Assembly (NCBI RefSeq): GCF_024508875.1
Contig: NZ_JANINU010000040.1
Coordinates: forward strand, 1-53,107
Direction of reading: 5' to 3'
DNA from: Phenylobacterium sp.
GTDB taxonomy: Bacteria > Pseudomonadota > Alphaproteobacteria > Caulobacterales > Caulobacteraceae
Length of the DNA stretch: 53,107 nt
The notes under the pieces were generated by a model. The model saw only the letters and a list, made by a program, of their open reading frames with translations. It was not told the DNA's origin and made no database searches. The position numbers were made by a program, and so were the translations under genes. Of the stretch, positions 51,298 through 53,107 are shown one piece after another (positions within the stretch are counted from its first letter, which is position 1; each line of letters starts with the position of its first letter).

Positions 51298-53107
51298 TTA
51301 GAACGTGTAGCGCAGCGTCGCCGAAGCGGTCCGGCCGAGATAGGCACGACCCAAGACAACCCCGCTGGCCGGGATCGTGGCCTGTTCGACGTCGGAAAGC
51401 GCCAGCTTGTCGAACAGGTTGTTGACGTTGAGCATCACCTGGACGTTCTCGGTCGGACGGACCTGTACGAACGCATTGACCAGCGTGTAGGCCGGCAGCT
51501 TCAGCTGGTTAGTGTCCTGCGCGTAGCTGCTGGTGGTGCCGATTACGTTGACGCCGACAGTCGCGTACTTCAGCTCCACCTGCGGCGTGACTTCGTAGAT
51601 GAAGTCGGCCTGGTGGCGCGGCTTGTTGCCGATGAAGTCGGGGTGGGTCGCATCCTTCGAGATCTTGGCGTCCGTGTAGGTGGCGCCGCCGGTGACGCTG
51701 AACGGACCGCGACGCACGGACGCTTCCAGTTCGACACCCTTGGCCTTGTAGCCGCGGATGATGTTCTCGACCTGGATCGAGCCGTCGGCCTTGCTATTCA
51801 CCTGGACGTTCTGTTCACCCGTCCGCGCCGAAAAGGCGGTGACATTGAACGTTACGCCCGAGACCCGGTACTTCAGGCCGAGTTCGGCCTGCTTGACGGT
51901 GTCGTAGCCGCTGTCCGAGTTGACCAGCTTGCCGGTGTTGTAGTTGACCGCCGGGGTGAACAGGATCTTGTCGGCCGAGGCGCGACCGCCACGGCTGTAG
52001 CGACCGAAGACCGCCAGTTGCTCGGCGATGCGGTAGTTCACGCCCGCGGAATAGCTCAGGTAGTGGTAGTCGTAATTCACGCGGCCCGGCTGGCCGAGCG
52101 GCAGGGTGGCGACCTTCGTTTCGGCGACCGAAATCTTGCCATCGCCGTTCATGTCGACCGAAGCCACGCCGACACGACCGCCGCCGAGTTCGGCGCCGTA
52201 GAGCGTGCCATCCACGTTGCCCATGTCGTAGCGGAGGCTGCCGCCTACGGCGATCTTTCCGACGTGGTAGTTGATCGAGGCGTACGGCGCGTCGACGCCA
52301 TAGTTCACGTCGTAGCTGCGATGATAGAGCGCGCCGCCAATGCCGTAGGCAAGATAGCCGTTTTGGCTCTGCAGGACGCCGGCGGCGTTCTTCACGTCGA
52401 TCAGCGAAGAGTCGCCGTCGCCGCGGACGTCGGTCAGGGCATTGATGAACGACCAGAACGACTTGTAGTCCTGGGACGACTTGTAGAAGCCGACCGTGGT
52501 GGTCAGGTCACCGCCGCCGATGTCCCACACCCGGCTGGCGCGGATGTCGTTGGTGGCGTTGTCCAGGCTCTTGATCTTGGTATCGATCAGGACGGTAGAC
52601 GTCAGCAGACCATTGCCGTTGAGCGCGGCCGGGCTGGCGATGGCCTGGCCGGCCTGCGGACCGGTGGCGAAGCTGAGCGTGCCGCCCGGGCCGCCATAGG
52701 CGAAGGCAAGGGCCGCCGCCGGAGCCACGGCGATGGGCCGGACGGTCAGGTTGCTGCCGCCGATATCGGCAAAGCGGAACTTCTCGGTGATCGTCCAGCC
52801 CTGCACGTCGAACTGGGCGTCGAGGCCGATCGACTTGACCACGGCGTGCTGGCCGCCGCGGATATCTTCGCGGGTGAGATTGTTGTCCTGATCGAGCGTC
52901 AGGATATTGCTGTTGCCCGGCGACAGGAGAGAGTCGGTCTTCAGGTTGAAGTTGGCCGGAGCCGTGAACGTCGGATCGGCGTTCGTGCCGGTGACCTTGA
53001 TCGGGATGAACTGGTAAGACGGCGTACGGTCGTTCAGGTACTTGCCGTAGACGCGGACGTAGCCGTTGTCGAAGGTCTTGGTGATGTTGGCCTTGATCTG
53101 GCCGCCC
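51298..53107 (-). CDS. TonB-dependent receptor, 3' part (5' end beyond window)
   Basis: At least 602 residues of outer-membrane beta barrel; the frame is open to the right edge at 53107, so plug and signal sequence lie outside. The barrel strands alternate as expected (VNYRIAEQLAVFGRYSRGGR, GVTFNVTAFSARTGEQNVQV, VTPQVELKYATVGVNV) and the end is YLGRTASATLRYTF with a terminal Phe. Repeated phrases such as GRYSRGGRAS and NVNNLFDKLA fit the Caulobacter-type receptor barrel. The ligand is unknown. Base composition is a little more even than its neighbours, as often in highly expressed genes. Confidence 0.93.
   Translation of the reverse strand, partial: GGQIKANITKTFDNGYVRVYGKYLNDRTPSYQFIPIKVTGTNADPTFTAPANFNLKTDSLLSPGNSNILTLDQDNNLTREDIRGGQHAVVKSIGLDAQFDVQGWTITEKFRFADIGGSNLTVRPIAVAPAAALAFAYGGPGGTLSFATGPQAGQAIASPAALNGNGLLTSTVLIDTKIKSLDNATNDIRASRVWDIGGGDLTTTVGFYKSSQDYKSFWSFINALTDVRGDGDSSLIDVKNAAGVLQSQNGYLAYGIGGALYHRSYDVNYGVDAPYASINYHVGKIAVGGSLRYDMGNVDGTLYGAELGGGRVGVASVDMNGDGKISVAETKVATLPLGQPGRVNYDYHYLSYSAGVNYRIAEQLAVFGRYSRGGRASADKILFTPAVNYNTGKLVNSDSGYDTVKQAELGLKYRVSGVTFNVTAFSARTGEQNVQVNSKADGSIQVENIIRGYKAKGVELEASVRRGPFSVTGGATYTDAKISKDATHPDFIGNKPRHQADFIYEVTPQVELKYATVGVNVIGTTSSYAQDTNQLKLPAYTLVNAFVQVRPTENVQVMLNVNNLFDKLALSDVEQATIPASGVVLGRAYLGRTASATLRYTF

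Noticed and set aside
1..53107. tRNA, rRNA, CRISPR, insertion sequence or prophage
   Set aside because: I looked for T-loop sequences, regular spaced repeats, transposases with terminal repeats and phage structural genes and saw none; no covariance or repeat search could be run.

Overview
The window comes from a GC-rich alphaproteobacterium, most likely of the family Caulobacteraceae (Phenylobacterium or Caulobacter type). I infer this from strong G/C third-position bias, C-terminal sorting tails of the form VPEPxxWALMIAGFG-RRR, a FecI/FecR/TonB-receptor module, a second TonB receptor, and the gene families present. There are 58 protein-coding loci, two of them broken. I see no rRNA, tRNA, CRISPR array, insertion sequence or prophage. 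Genes are packed tightly: most same-strand neighbours overlap by 1 to 11 bases at ATGA, GTGA or TTGA, and most convergent pairs end within 10 bases of each other.

Layout, left to right. 0.2-9.7 kb: a secreted protein; an oppB-oppC permease pair coupled to a TPR/aspartyl-hydroxylase; a DUF442 phosphatase-like protein coupled to a metallo-beta-lactamase-fold hydrolase; a MocR regulator divergent from a DUF983 gene across a repeat-rich operator; a DOPA-dioxygenase-like protein; a GNAT; and an AlkK-like acyl-CoA ligase. 9.9-14.4 kb: an APH/ATPase fusion coupled to pdxH, a J-domain protein, a small charged protein behind a sigma-54-like promoter, and two coupled acetyltransferases. 14.5-19.5 kb: a lipid-type operon (MBL hydrolase, enoyl-CoA hydratase, SDR) divergent from an AraC regulator, then a PEP-CTERM protein. 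19.5-26.2 kb: trxC, a serine hydrolase, an M20 peptidase coupled to a degenerate RNase H-like protein, a frameshifted amino-acid permease with a MarR regulator behind twin perfect operators, and a purple-acid-phosphatase-like enzyme.

26.2-34.3 kb is the most distinctive part. A surface-glycan set (GINT1-like propeller, GT4 glycosyltransferase, flippase, CDP-glycerol-transferase-like polymerase) lies beside a tightly coupled four-gene set: thermostable-hemolysin family protein, AMP-forming acyl ligase with an atypical C-terminal catalytic position, haem-oxygenase-like diiron oxidase and SDR. I regard the four-gene set as a candidate small biosynthetic pathway for a modified acyl product. Immediately divergent is a FecI-FecR-TonB receptor module (34.5-38.5 kb).

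38.5-53.1 kb: rnhA, thrB and ispH, with about 1 kb between thrB and ispH holding an AbrB-like gene, an orphan PEP-CTERM tail and a secreted protein; a P450 divergent from a TetR-rubredoxin pair; an OB-fold protein with a PEP-CTERM protein; a LytS/LytTR two-component pair; a LuxR-type regulator; a VOC protein; a secreted protein coupled to argS; and the 3' part of a second TonB receptor that runs off the right edge. Two copies of the palindrome GTACCGGTAC lie upstream of the PEP-CTERM and VOC genes and bracket the three regulators between them.

Family assignments come from reading translated motifs. No database search was run.
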